A DNA stretch of 64,000 nucleotides from Aphrocallistes beatrix (taxonomy: Eukaryota > Porifera > Hexactinellida > Sceptrulophora > Aphrocallistidae). The stretch spans positions 186,001 to 250,000 of the forward strand of contig OY725488.1 in assembly GCA_963281255.1 (NCBI GenBank), given 5' to 3'. Position 1 is the first letter of the stretch. Every line of letters begins with the position of its first letter. The notes below the pieces were generated by a model. It did not search any database, had not been told where the DNA came from, and saw nothing but the letters and a program-made list of their open reading frames with translations. The translations under genes and the position numbers were made by a program. This document shows, piece by piece, positions 22,501 to 31,673 of the stretch.

Positions 22501-24416
22501 GATGAAGTAAATGTAAGTTGAACTATTGTGCAAATTGTAAATTGAATTAAATTTATTATTACATATTTGTTGTTTATTAGAATCTCCCCACTGAAGAGAG
22601 GAACCCGCTCTATACTTCATCCGAGCAATCACCTCGTGAAAAGAAACTCTCTAGCTCCTTAGCTTACGAGGACTCTCCCATCAATCGAATGGCAGTCGAT
22701 AACGCTCCTACCAAATGGAAAAAGCCCTCCAAATTACCACAATATATGAGTGCTGAAGACATGGAGTCCAATTCATCTACGATTGCTTCAAAGTCGATCC
22801 TTCCATCCGCAGAGGAGAGCTCGGATGACAACAGCTCTTCCTTCGAGGAGCTGTTGGTTTTGGCCGCCGGAGTACAGACGTCTCCCCTCGCCTTCATGCA
22901 CAACTCAGAGGGGATCCATCTCACTCCCAAGCTCCATCAGGTCTCTTCGCAGAACGGTGTCAGTCGCCGGAAATCTCGAGTTCCTTTAGCAAATATGCCA
23001 GCAGACCCGAGTCCTTCCAGAGTGAAACGTCTCTCTGCTAAACTCTCGCCTAGACGAAGAAAAGGAGACAAGTTCAAAACCCTAACTCCAAAGGGCTCAG
23101 TCAGTAGTCGAGTACATTACCGCGAGAAAGAAGAACTCGCCGCTGAAAGAGATATCATGCATTGGTTATCTCAAACTCGGACATTTGATCCCTCAGAACA
23201 GCAGATCGCTGACGTAGAGGACGTGGGGGTGTTTGGGGGAGTGGGGTTGGGTAGACAGGTCTTCTGTAACTGTCCTCCTGTTCCAGAGTTCTCTCCCACT
23301 CTTAGACTTGATCATATATGGTAAGTTTAGTATTCTGTATCTACCTACTACCAGGCTAGAATTCAATTCATCTGACTCTTTATAATGGAAGTATATACGT
23401 ATGCCTAATATTATATCCAGTTACATGTGTCAAATAGAATCAATTGATATTCTAATTGTTAGTTTGGAGGATTTGTTGCAGAGTCCTAGAGAACTGGCTC
23501 GACAGATCACTTTGATTGACTTCGACCTGTTGGGCAGAATAACACCTGAGGATTGCCTCAATTACGTCATTCCGGAGCAGAGAAGAGGTGCGAGAGAGAG
23601 ATATCAAGACGACGCTATGAAGCTGTTTGTAGATAAAGGGAACTTGGGGAGGTTTGCTTTCAGGTTCGGACAGCTGAGTTCATGGGTGGCGAGCAGTGTA
23701 CTCGTGTTTGAAGGGCTTGAAGATAGAATCGAGGCTCTACGCCTGTTCATAGAGACTGCAATGGTGAGTTAAGGATTTGAATAAATTGCCGCATATTACC
23801 TAAATCAACTCTATTTCATCAGCGTAATCACTAGGAATGCTACCACCTGAAGAACTATCACGCTGTGCACGCCATGGTTGTAGGTGCTCTCCAATCCCCG
23901 CCCATCAAACACCTCGAAAAGACTTGGGACGGAATAGCTCCGAATTACAAAGCCTTTATTTTGGAAATGTCTGAGCTATTTGAGGCTAAGGGCAATTATG
24001 TCAAATATAGACAGTGTATCCAGACGACAGAAGTGCCAGCTGTCCCTTTCTTCCTTCTCTACCTGAAAGACCTCACTTACATCGTTAACGCTAATCCCGA
24101 CTTCCTCAAAGGGGGCCTGATCAATTTCGACAAGCGGCGTCTAATCTACGCCAGGCTCGAGGAAATACAGTATTTCCAGAGTCACAAGTACCAGCTCAAA
24201 AGGGTCACTGAGATAAGGAATTATTTGTGTAACGCACGGTTTGTAGCGCAAGGGAAGTTGCTTCAGGTCGCACTTGGGCTAGAAAGTCGAGACGGTCCGT
24301 TAGGAGAGTCTCAAGGGTCTCTCAACTCCGAAACATCATCTGGCAGAGAACTAGCTAATTTTTATGGTACAATTTCGCGGAATATTTCACGGCGTGGTTT
24401 CTTCTATAAAAAGTGA
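10523..24416 (+). CDS. Giant multidomain Ras/Rap exchange factor: PTB-ANK-ARM-REM-FERM-CDC25
   Basis: I joined 31 coding exons by splice signals and phase: 10523-10744, 10811-11041, 11113-11366, 11442-11600, 11663-11857, 11921-12052, 12113-12419, 12486-12668, 12731-13072, 13133-13598, 13656-13834, 13914-14035, 14104-14383, 14444-14533, 14594-14766, 14831-15001, 15073-15292, 15363-15543, 18280-18538, 18610-18895, 18978-19049, 19173-19256, 19330-19379, 19482-19541, 19602-19722, 19784-19876, 19958-20076, 22461-22512, 22581-23320, 23463-23763, 23835-24416. The total is 6,726 bases, an exact codon multiple, giving 2,241 residues. Domains: PTB/PID about 45-180 (YEVWYLGSKQ); ankyrin repeats 300-450 (GITALHRATANR); armadillo-like helices 960-1300; REM 1303-1485 (VKAGNLEALVEVLT, WLRNFPEDF); FERM F2/F3 1500-1700 (YIEYCHALPGFGGTFF); a Ser-rich basic linker; CDC25 1945-2180 (ARQITLIDFDLL, VPFFLLYLKDL, GLINFDKRR). 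It should activate a Ras/Rap GTPase at membranes or receptor tails. I recall no vertebrate protein with this order. Two genes rather than one is the main alternative. Confidence 0.8.
15839..17614 (-). CDS. Ankyrin-repeat protein with FEM1-like C terminus, nested in a RasGEF intron
   Basis: A single-exon 591-residue protein lying wholly inside the 2,736-base intron 15544-18279 of the large + strand gene, on the opposite strand. N-terminal ankyrin repeats are visible (GMTALHCCVDAYRN, EAGADIMIKNNLGHTPLEG), and another near the end (GTALHFSAASF). The region around 230-450 is helical and unassigned. The last 50 residues (LLRPLKTLCAESIVNN, then VKFVNLH) resemble the C-terminal element of FEM1 proteins, which are substrate receptors of CUL2 ubiquitin ligases, and also loosely a SOCS-box-like helix. 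That resemblance is inference. Coding DNA is distinctly AT-rich compared with the host exons, suggesting an independent origin. The ATG at 17614 is the first in frame. Confidence 0.85.
   Translation of the reverse strand: MARCVEYSVLHDTAWLGLEDQVRELISKGYPLNLRNRLGMTALHCCVDAYRNCFDRKEKPILSCIEILIEAGADIMIKNNLGHTPLEGAMLYGVPLHQLESHSETKTGEEPVVELFYSPYGMDSQNACRKMGELTKVLVKYYARRIGNQNWDSSWLSNYAMIDMPIGKYLTEVFGILEITPEHIINVTLLRSLMGERLLQVFLLAAIKHGKQTNMNLYSMREPFYFMNLLIELDHSVSIKKLKKLTNFRCTPLANLTDVWGYAEDICQKDNTITDVWRYLENTCKKDKTVISQLLQIFKIIKKVTRIEYSKYLSLLLRLRNVDSITLIDLQPGLLNYVHKHYAKRHRYSSSFAKIMFYLEIYENSLIQVYLFIIIWLEHRPEDFSSGELLRQELENIFEGHCSLHYLLQLPNTKAYYDRNLTSFIELEQDKHYILNLEDVVLKLIDFLIPQAVNRSREGFGTYCDGGTALHFSAASFNIKQLAYLVFEKGVYLYAIDNRYQTFLDILQSVEGSILDKELQAMGKSMIETLRPSMLLRPLKTLCAESIVNNQLIFQSMKTQLRENCHLVKFVNLHVCPKSLTEIGEDANCQF
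17615..18279. other. Intron remainder upstream of nested ankyrin gene
   Basis: The rest of the large intron between the start of the nested ankyrin gene and the REM exon at 18280. It is AT-rich, holds the probable promoter of the nested gene and an imperfect inverted repeat at 17860-17948, and shows no further coding region. Confidence 0.5.
17860..17948. repeat. Imperfect inverted repeat
   Basis: Left arm about 17860-17888 (AAATTCAAAGATTTTGAGAT onward) and right arm about 17920-17948 (CATATCTCGAAATTTTTTGA onward) are reverse complements with several mismatches, separated by about 30 bases. This could be a decayed miniature element or a fortuitous AT-rich hairpin. It lies in the intron that hosts the ankyrin gene. 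Confidence 0.45.
20213..20692 (-). CDS. Calmodulin-like EF-hand protein, nested in a RasGEF intron
   Basis: A single-exon 159-residue protein of calmodulin/troponin C type. Three canonical calcium loops are visible: DVDGNGKIDQGE, DRDGNGYITTDE and DQDGNGQIDYKE, each with D1, D3, N5 and E12. The first EF position is degenerate (ESEEGLCMSEMA), so three calcium ions are expected rather than four. The end, YKEFIHMMLN, parallels the calmodulin C terminus. It is more divergent than true calmodulin, so it is a calmodulin-like sensor. It lies within intron 20077-22460 of the large RasGEF gene on the opposite strand, 366 bases from the next nested gene. The absence of introns is compatible with a retrocopy origin. 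Confidence 0.92.
   Translation of the reverse strand: MAAGYSNPSSNTSMPKLNEMVEQFNTIMPESEEGLCMSEMASLLAGMGYHPTEDELGSLYYEMDVDGNGKIDQGEFILFASQRLSESNWREQIMDLFVQLDRDGNGYITTDEFKEMFQQIGEKFGEEEIEELIREADQDGNGQIDYKEFIHMMLNTDED
21059..21973 (-). CDS. TIFA-like FHA-domain protein, nested in a RasGEF intron
   Basis: A 304-residue single-exon protein. The C-terminal part (about 148-285) aligns by eye with TIFA: TELTCVICTHL corresponds to the first strand, IIFGRRLSDVHVLM to the FHA glycine-arginine turn, and HVSGQQFIL to the TIFA VSRVQF segment, followed by a strand-rich end. TIFA proteins are FHA adaptors that oligomerise on phosphothreonine and recruit TRAF6 downstream of the ADP-heptose sensor ALPK1. The threonine equivalent to human TIFA Thr9 is not obviously conserved. 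The first 145 residues are a Tyr-, Pro- and Ser-rich extension absent from vertebrate TIFA. The protein ends NPSLY without an evident TRAF6-binding motif. It shares intron 20077-22460 with the calmodulin-like gene. Confidence 0.65.
   Translation of the reverse strand: MTTGGYYDVKPNTNSSCGPEGSGYSIPELPYPIHSFKLDTAEIFSDHRKPYYSTPTYARGSSAPFYSTSESKQDMTDHNIYQAPTPTRKILSQPYNMSQENENVQAPLLYGHFDNLEGDGNFEADGKYFENVPQTIATEFYQIHSNQVTELTCVICTHLTSGHDINSICKNSRILLKDMKPFHSSLRITDEIIFGRRLSDVHVLMREPHVSGQQFILKFRNQSERYQMIIHNHGNQTIKLCGSSRKYVLDRGLSYAFNSGDDVWLTINGIDDVMWRITVNGDIRDVEKCPNVSFQNIYYNPSLY
21974..22460. other. Intron remainder upstream of the TIFA-like gene
   Basis: AT-rich DNA between the nested TIFA-like start and the RasGEF exon at 22461. 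It probably carries the promoter of the nested gene. No other feature is evident. Confidence 0.4.
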
Positions 24417-24464
24417 CATCCATTTTTCACTTCAGCACTCGTCTTCATTGTCAGTTATACATTA

Positions 24465-24470
24465 TTTATT
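24465..24470 (-). promoter_or_regulatory. Candidate polyadenylation signal for ALDH
   Basis: TTTATT on the + strand reads AATAAA on the - strand, about 155 bases past the aldehyde dehydrogenase stop codon. It lies in the 208-base gap between two convergent genes, so the transcripts of RasGEF and ALDH may overlap at their 3' ends. Confidence 0.4.
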
Positions 24471-24624
24471 TATATCTTGTAATTCCAAATTTTAATACCT
24501 AAATTAATAATATGAATTCTGAGATGCAGTTCGAGTCAGTGACTACGAAAGACATCGAATCTACGTATCTTATTTACTAAAAAGTTAAAATATACTATAA
24601 ATCTATCAAGTAACGTTTTGGATT

Positions 24625-26115
24625 CTATGAATTCTTATTGCTGATTTTCATTATAGTCGTCTTCACCTCGCAGTATTGCTTTAGTCCCTCTTTTCCCAAT
24701 TCTCTGCCGATACCGGACATTTTGTACCCACCAAACGGTGTGCTATTTTTCACCACATCGAAACAGTTGATCCAGACCATCCCCACCCTGAGACGTCTAG
24801 ATACATACATTGCACTCTCTAGGTCTCGGGTTATCACTCCTCCAGCTAGCCCATACTTAGTGTTGTTTGCTCGTTCTATAGCTTCATCGACTGTCTTGAA
24901 TTTGATGATAGACTGAACTGGACCGAAAATCTCTTCTTTCGCTATTTTCATATGGTCTAGTACGTTTGAGAATATAGTCGGCTGGAGAAAGTACCCCTTT
25001 TCTCCGTGTCTGCTACCACCACATTCAAGCTTGGCGCCTTCCTCCTTCCCACTCTCAATATGCTCTAGAATTCCTTCGAGGCGTTCTTTCGACACGATGG
25101 CTCCCATCGTGGTGTCTGGACTAAAAGGGTCTCCTACTCGGACCTTCATTGCTAACTCGACAGATTTCCTTACAAACTCGTCATAGATTTCCTCTTGAAC
25201 AAAGGTTCTCGACCCTGAGGAACAAGACTGTCCTTGGTTATAGAAAACCGTTTCTTGACTGATCTCCACCGCTAGGTCAACATCTGCGTCTTTCAGTATA
25301 ATGTTTGGACTCTTCCCGCCTAGTTCTAAGGTCACGTTCTTCAGGTTGGTTCTCCCAGCTGCCTGCATGACCAGATGTCCTACCTCGGTGGAACCTGTGA
25401 ATGCCACTTTATCCACATCGAGATGTTCTGCTATCGCTGCTCCAGCTGTCGGACCGTATCCTGGTATGATGTTAACCACGCCTGGAGGGAAGCCAGCCTC
25501 TCTGACCAGTGAGGCCAGGTAGAGACCTGAGAGAGGAGTCTGCTCGGCGAGTTTTAGAACGACGACGTTGCCGGTTGTTAGGGCTGGAGCCAGCTTCCAT
25601 GCTGCCATGGACAAAGGATAATTCCAGGGGATTATCTGGCCGACTACACCTATTGGCTCGTGTTGTGTGTAAGCGAATAGATCTCCTTCCACAGGAATAG
25701 TCTTTCCTTCTAACTTATCGGCCCAGCCAGCGTAGTATTCGAAGCACTTGATGGTGTCCTCAATGTCACTGAGCGACTCCTTCAGTGGCTTACCGTTGTT
25801 GAGGGTCTCAAGTTCTGAGAGATAGTTTGTATCTCTCTCAATCAGCCTAGCTAGCCTATTCAACATCCTTCCTCTTTCTGAAGGTTCAGTTGTACGCCAA
25901 ACACTGTCTAGTTGGAATACTTTCTTAGCTGCTTCAACGGCTTTGTCGACATCAGGTTTCCTACCCTCTTCAACATCGCAAATCTTCTCTCCAGTCACAG
26001 GGCAATATGTCGGGAATTTATTGCCGGTGATGGATGGGACAAATTCATTGTTGATAAATATTCCCGTGTACTTGATGTTGATTATTTTTCCAGTTAGTAA
26101 ACGATATGCAGTCAT
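24625..26115 (-). CDS. Aldehyde dehydrogenase, ALDH1/ALDH2 class
   Basis: An NAD(P)-dependent enzyme oxidising aldehydes to carboxylic acids, probably cytosolic as no targeting peptide is evident. The 496-residue single exon shows the full fold: Rossmann segment [19 protein letters not shown], the NAD loop FTGSTEVG, general base E264 in [10 protein letters not shown], nucleophile C298 in [11 protein letters not shown] and the late EEIFGPVQ and [15 protein letters not shown] motifs. In ALDH1/2 the nucleophile sits among three cysteines; here its neighbours are serines, leaving only the catalytic one. The ATG at 26115 was used instead of a TTG three codons earlier. Retinal, acetaldehyde or lipid aldehydes are all possible substrates. 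It is convergent with the RasGEF gene. Confidence 0.95.
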   Translation of the reverse strand: MTAYRLLTGKIINIKYTGIFINNEFVPSITGNKFPTYCPVTGEKICDVEEGRKPDVDKAVEAAKKVFQLDSVWRTTEPSERGRMLNRLARLIERDTNYLSELETLNNGKPLKESLSDIEDTIKCFEYYAGWADKLEGKTIPVEGDLFAYTQHEPIGVVGQIIPWNYPLSMAAWKLAPALTTGNVVVLKLAEQTPLSGLYLASLVREAGFPPGVVNIIPGYGPTAGAAIAEHLDVDKVAFTGSTEVGHLVMQAAGRTNLKNVTLELGGKSPNIILKDADVDLAVEISQETVFYNQGQSCSSGSRTFVQEEIYDEFVRKSVELAMKVRVGDPFSPDTTMGAIVSKERLEGILEHIESGKEEGAKLECGGSRHGEKGYFLQPTIFSNVLDHMKIAKEEIFGPVQSIIKFKTVDEAIERANNTKYGLAGGVITRDLESAMYVSRRLRVGMVWINCFDVVKNSTPFGGYKMSGIGRELGKEGLKQYCEVKTTIMKISNKNS

Positions 26116-26628
26116 TGAAATCAAGGATATACGTAAATCTAAGTGAAAACAAAATTCAATCAGGTCACCAACACTTGGATAATTTGTTCTAGGGGTTTAT
26201 CTAGGTGCTTTCAGTGTGATTCGATTTGGTGCCGGGTTCCCACCACCCCTGGAATTACAAGATAAACCACTGTTTGGGTGCCATATAACCTCTATCACCT
26301 TCAAAAAAGTGCCGGACTGGAAAATCCTAGATAAACCCATGATTTGTCCCATCAAATATGATTTCTCGGCCCTGGCTTCAATCGAGTATACCAGTGGTTG
26401 GATATTTAAACTTTATTTTATTCTGTAGTAGTGTAATATTGACCATTATAGACATCAGGTAATAATAAATTAGAATAATTAAGTGTAGTATAAACATACA
26501 AACGATTAAACAGTACAGGTAGTTGAGTATTTTAAAGTATTGTTACTTGTTAGAGATTAGCATTCGTTGATGTGAACTTAAAAATGGCTCCCAGGCTTGC
26601 TGATACCTTCCCTATTGGATTGCAGTCG
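26116..26628. other. Region between ALDH start and patatin-lipase 3' end
   Basis: Noncoding sequence carrying the ALDH promoter and the 3' end of the patatin lipase gene. It includes the inverted-repeat element at 26193-26338. A 70-codon open frame through the element has no coding character. Confidence 0.4.
26193..26338. repeat. Short inverted-repeat element (MITE-like)
   Basis: A 13-base perfect inverted repeat, GGGTTTATCTAGG at 26193-26205 and CCTAGATAAACCC at 26326-26338, encloses about 120 bases that are less AT-rich than the surroundings. This looks like a miniature transposable element inserted between ALDH and the lipase gene. No flanking duplication was convincingly identified. Confidence 0.45.
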
Positions 26629-28639
26629 TTAATTAATCGCTCTTAGATCGTCGCATGATTTGAAGCACCTACCTGATATATAGCTGGTGATTCCAGAGAC
26701 CTTTTTCTTTGGTTGAGACAGAGTTTCCCAAACTTGTAGCATGTACCTTTCAACATGGTATAATTGAAGATCAGCGCAGCATTTATTTAATGTAAAGCTC
26801 AATAATCGATCATTCCTGAAATAACCATCATAGTACATGATACCAATGACTGTGATTAGAGTGAGAAGTTCATCTTAGCTTCTTGGAAACTTGTGTACAA
26901 TTTAATTTATTAATTATTATGTGCAAAATTGGAATACAGGTATGAGATCATGAGATCAAGAAATCTCATGACATTGGTTTGGTACAAAGTATAAATCTAG
27001 GTTCAAATCAAAAGTGCTCCCTGCCTCTTCTCAAAAGTATCTATCAAAAGATATTTCCTTTCACAGGAGTGGTAATACACCCCCTAATGCTGGTGCTTAC
27101 GCCTGTAATGACAAATTTTTGATTACACAGTCACTTTAAGTCATTGTAAACCAGTAATTTAGGGAATGTGATGTGGGGGACTTTTAATTTGAAATTAAAA
27201 GGCTTTATAAACTAATAGCACATCTTTTTAGAATCATATTATTCCTTACACTAATTATGTAAAATTAACATTTATTACTTACCATCTTTTCCATATTTGA
27301 AGCACCTCAAAGATTCTCAATCTACTAGCTGTTTGTTTCTCAAAGCCTAAATAAATAGAATTAAATACAATTATTATGAACCACGGCCGAACCTTTCATA
27401 AAGACTGATGACGCAGTCTTGTAAACTACGCTCAGCTGCAATCAATCAATGCATTCAAGCCTCAACAACCCACGACAACGGACTGAATGGGGGTGGTACT
27501 TTTGTGGTGAATTGATTAACATGTCTACATACGTACCCATTTCAATAATCGGATATGATCTGGTCTCTCCATTTTCATCTACGCCTAGCTGATTTTGTGC
27601 TGCTGATTGAATAATTTCTAAAATGAATGTAAATACTTAATTGAGACTAATAAAAGAACAGTCATATATATACGTATATATGTATGTAGATTGTAATTTA
27701 CATATAATCTACACACTAGCTATAGTATTGAATTGTATAATTCACCTGGATGTGAATCCAAGAACACCTGACAGTCTTGCTTCCCCTCTTTATAAAGCTC
27801 GTCTAGTTTGTCTCCTGACATTGGAAAGAGAGCCGACAGAATCCGAAGAATGTTGGTACAGCTAACCTCCAGGATGTGACCGGCGACTAGAATGTTTGCA
27901 AAAGTAAAGAAACTTGACTTGGGACAAATATCTATACATCCTGAAAACGGCGCAATAGTCCAGACAGGATCTTCACCATGCGGCATATTGTTAGTTAGGC
28001 CTCCATCATAAAAGTACTGTAGAAGAGAAGTTGTTTAGATGCTGTCTATACTATTAATATTTCGTTACGAAATACCTTAACTGACCTCTCCTCTATACTC
28101 CGGGAACTTCCATCCAGCGTATCCGGGTATGTAAGACGAACCTATCATCGCCTAGTGATTGAATTTGCTCATTGTAAACTCAGAATAAATACTTTCTCAC
28201 ACTTGCTCTAGTCTACACTAACCTCGATTAATTCCTCTTTTGAATTAAATTTAGAAATTATTTTATTTTCATATGGGAATTTTGTACTAGAGATGAATAG
28301 TTTGTCAGTTGCTATCAGATGCGCATTCTCTGGCAAGAGTTTATCCAAATTCATTCTCATCGCTTCTGAAAAATTGACTGAGTAATTGAGCGGGCCCCCC
28401 CATACCTCACTTAGCTCAACCACCACATCCTTCACGATTGTTAGGCATTCCGACATCTGTTTGTCACACAACAGCATCATCCCTACGAGACAGCCTGCAG
28501 AACAGCCATATATCTTGTCGATCTTCTCTTTCAGATTTGGAATGTTCTTCCTGAGGCAGTCTACCACTCCTAAGTGATAAATCCCCAAAAACCCACATCC
28601 AGAGAAGGAAAGCTGGATTTTGCTATTCATTGATGACAT
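26629..28639 (-). CDS. Patatin-like phospholipase, adipose triglyceride lipase type (PNPLA2 group)
   Basis: Six exons on the - strand, 28639-28223, 28151-28086, 28016-27746, 27617-27537, 27346-27283 and 26815-26629, give 1,086 bases and 361 residues with consistent phases. The patatin core is clear: oxyanion loop SGCGFLGIYHLG, nucleophile serine in YGCSAG, and catalytic aspartate in YDGG. Segments SKFNSKEEL, IGSSYIPGYAGW and IAPFSGCIDICPKS match the ATGL/PNPLA1-3 pattern closely. The enzyme should hydrolyse triacylglycerol on lipid droplets. It is shorter than human ATGL (504 residues), lacking most of the C-terminal droplet-targeting region. The final exon could instead splice on at a GTAGGT site inside it, so the extreme C terminus is less certain. 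The start is the ATG at 28639. Confidence 0.9.
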
Positions 28640-30125
28640 ATTCACAAATTTCTATGAAAAAATATAATAATAGAAAATAAGAATAGAAAATGATTTGTAT
28701 TCAAGCTTTCTCTGCCTACTATTTGATATGATATATAATGAATGTGAAGATAACAGAACATCTCGCCCCTTGTCGCAGACTGGTTGACTAAATAGCCACC
28801 ACATTAATTGTATCCGAGCTATGCATTGCATTTGAGGAATTTTTTCGAAGGGATAAGTTATCAATTACAAAGCACATACATGGCATTAAACATACGTAGG
28901 CTAACTGCTCAGATTCCATTTGCAATTAGCTTATTTAAGAAATTTGCGAATTAGATTATGACATTCTCTTTTGATTAATATTCTGCTTCATTTCAATGTA
29001 TTATCAACGCATGAGATTATAATTGTAGAAACTAGAGTAGTTAGATGGGATTTATTTAGATGCAGAGAACAATCTGAAAATAATGCTTACAGCAAGATTT
29101 ATACTAAACGAGTGGCCTTTTAAAAACAGCCAAGGCTCTACGTAGTCTCTATAATCATTTGAAGTTAGTCTCATCGGATTTATACTGAATAAAATTATCT
29201 AGTCTGCACACTTAGAAGTTTGTATCTACTACAGTCATTCTTAATCGCATATAATGAATAAAATCTGCTACTGAGATTATATGGACGTGGTTACATAATT
29301 TAACCATTTTACTGCATACTTTAATGAATAGGAATCGCGACTCGTATATGTATGTGTAATTGTATATGTATGTATTAATTAATTTATGCTTGAGGATCAT
29401 CATCATGTCTATAATACAATATTTTGAGATTTACGATTCAAATTCCATTTCGTCTCTATTAGTAGACAGACTGTACCTAGCCTGCCTTATAGGAAATAAT
29501 GAGTATCCTAAACTCAAAGTCTAAGTTAGTCGTTAAGTCAGGTAAACTGGGGGCGCCTGCCTTTGCCAGAAATTTACCTTAATTTTTAGAAGTTCTACAT
29601 TTGTAAAATCATTGGAAGCTGAGCTTTTGACAATATAAATGTTCGGGAGTTCGACATTTGTAAAGAATGGACTTTGGCTTTATTAGCTAAATTTTTAATA
29701 TCTTACTTTTCATGATAATTGTATACATTGGCATAAAGAATTAATCAATTTGTAAATATCTGTCAACTTCATTGAACAAACATATTTAATCAATCTATAG
29801 CCAATATTGCTTCAAAAAGTCCTTTTGGACAAAAGCAAAACTTCATTTCAGACATTAGACTATTCGGATAAATGGAGCTTCTCCAAGTAGACTAGACCAC
29901 AAATGATTCTACCTCTACCAACTAACAAGTTATCCATAAAAAACATAGATGACAAATAACGATCATTGAAAATAATAATAATAATAATATTCATCTCAAT
30001 TTCTCACCTTAGTAGATTCCCGCTATGCTCCATTTCAAGGAAAAAGTTGTTAGTGCTGAACAATTTTCTAGTTTTAGAGTACTGAAATTTGAAATACTAT
30101 TTTCTACTTTTGTATTAGAATCAAA
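28640..30125. other. AT-rich intergenic region between divergent genes
   Basis: About 1.5 kb separating the lipase (-) from the MFS gene (+). It contains short runs such as the AAT repeats near 29970-29990 and pairs of similar short words, but no supported gene or tRNA. Both promoters must lie here. Confidence 0.5.
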
Positions 30126-31673
30126 ATGAAGAGTGATATTCTTTCCAAGAAGCCAACCCCAATTCCTTTCGTGAAAGTATTCATAATATCCATGATACTC
30201 TTTGCAAACATTTTCGGACTCATGATTATATTTCCTATCCTCCCCTTCATAACACACGATTTCTTCCCGAATTTGGACAAGAGTGAATTGGGTTATAAGC
30301 AAGGCTATCTTGGAAGTGCATTTCAGTTTGGGAAACTATTCGGTGTCCTTTTTTGGGGCCGACTCTCTGACATCTACGGGAGGCGTCCTACCATGCTCTG
30401 TGGATTGATGGGTAGTATTGCCAGCATGTTAATGTTTGGCTTCAGTCCCAGCTTTTTCTGGGCGTGCACAAGTAGGTTTCTTTGGGGACTTCTAAATGGG
30501 AATTTTGCGATTGCTACGACTTACCTTACTGAGATCCTTGATGACACAAATCAAGCGAAGGGCTTCACCTCTATTGGGATATCTTCTGCCCTCGCTAGGA
30601 TGGCAGCACCTGTTATAGGTGGTTTTCTCAGCCAGCCCGCGAGCAAATACCCATCATTGAATATTGCGTTATTTAGAAAATTTCCTTACCTCCTACCTTG
30701 TTTGTTTGGAGTAACTGTTGGCATAATTTCTTTGATTGGGGCATATAAGTATCTCACTGAGACATTAGAGAAACCAGAAAAGGCGAAAGAACGTTTATTA
30801 GAGAGTAGTATTGAAACGAATGAAAACGATGTGAAGGGGAAATTGTTACGTCCTGGATTTATTAAGAGAATATATCAACAGCTTTTATTGATCATTCTAT
30901 TATTCTTACAACGTAACACCTTGCTCTCCATCTTGATGTACGGAGTAATTGCCTTTATAACGATACTAAGCCAAGAAGTTGTCCCACTGATCATGGTAAC
31001 AGACTACGTGAACGGGGGCTATTGTATGGATGGCAATGAAGTAGGGTTATTATTTATTGCTGGGAGTTTCTTCTTCCTTTTTAATCACTTATTCTTATTC
31101 TCAAGAGTAATCAAATGGTTCTCATACAGGAGAACTATCCGTATCTACTTCGTAGTCCATCTCGTATCGATCCTCATGCTCCCATACTCCTCGGCGATCA
31201 CGGGCCCTGTTCCCATTTCCAGCACCTCATCTTCAAGCGAGAACATGATGGAATGTCATTTCTCGGACGAAAAAGGAAAAGAAGCACTCAATGTTAACTC
31301 GATCACCAGGATACCGTTTCATTTCTGGCTGTTAATGTTCATAATTATGTCCTTACTAATTGCCTCAAGAAGTACTCTCCTAAACGCAACACTGATCCTG
31401 GTCAGCAATTCGAGCGAACCTCATGTCCGTGGTACAGTCAACGCAATGGGTCAATTCGTAGCTTCTTTTATGCGCGTTTTGGCGCCTGCCTTCGGCACAC
31501 TCGTGTTCGCATGGAGCCAGAGCAATGGAATGGCGTACCCCTTCAATCACCATTTCATCTTCCTCGCCCTTGGCGTACTGATTGCAATCACGTTCCTCAT
31601 GTCGTTTGGATTAAGTCGGGAGATCGAGACTAAGAAGAAATCAACGAATGATACAGCCTTTCGCCACAAATAA
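30126..31673 (+). CDS. Major facilitator superfamily transporter, ZIFL/multidrug-proton type
   Basis: A single-exon 515-residue membrane protein with about 12 hydrophobic helices. Helix 1 carries IIFPILPFI; the loop 2-3 signature GRLSDIYGRRPTML is the MFS motif A, and GLLNGNFAIATTYLTEI plus the following SSALARMAAPVIGG resemble the antiporter helices 4-5 of the drug:H+ group. A long cytosolic loop near residues 215-250 separates the two six-helix halves. The combination is closest to plant and fungal zinc-induced-facilitator-like carriers, with related proteins in some animals and protists. The substrate cannot be deduced; zinc chelates, organic anions or drugs are possible. The start ATG directly follows AATCAAA. 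Confidence 0.88.
   Translation: MKSDILSKKPTPIPFVKVFIISMILFANIFGLMIIFPILPFITHDFFPNLDKSELGYKQGYLGSAFQFGKLFGVLFWGRLSDIYGRRPTMLCGLMGSIASMLMFGFSPSFFWACTSRFLWGLLNGNFAIATTYLTEILDDTNQAKGFTSIGISSALARMAAPVIGGFLSQPASKYPSLNIALFRKFPYLLPCLFGVTVGIISLIGAYKYLTETLEKPEKAKERLLESSIETNENDVKGKLLRPGFIKRIYQQLLLIILLFLQRNTLLSILMYGVIAFITILSQEVVPLIMVTDYVNGGYCMDGNEVGLLFIAGSFFFLFNHLFLFSRVIKWFSYRRTIRIYFVVHLVSILMLPYSSAITGPVPISSTSSSSENMMECHFSDEKGKEALNVNSITRIPFHFWLLMFIIMSLLIASRSTLLNATLILVSNSSEPHVRGTVNAMGQFVASFMRVLAPAFGTLVFAWSQSNGMAYPFNHHFIFLALGVLIAITFLMSFGLSREIETKKKSTNDTAFRHK

Noticed and set aside
26216..26428. 70-codon + strand frame near the ALDH start
   Set aside because: Most of it runs through a MITE-like inverted repeat; no domain or conserved motif.
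27390..27470. Possible tRNA-like sequence with short self-complementary words
   Set aside because: No acceptor stem, anticodon arm and T-arm could be folded together, and the GTTCGA box is absent.
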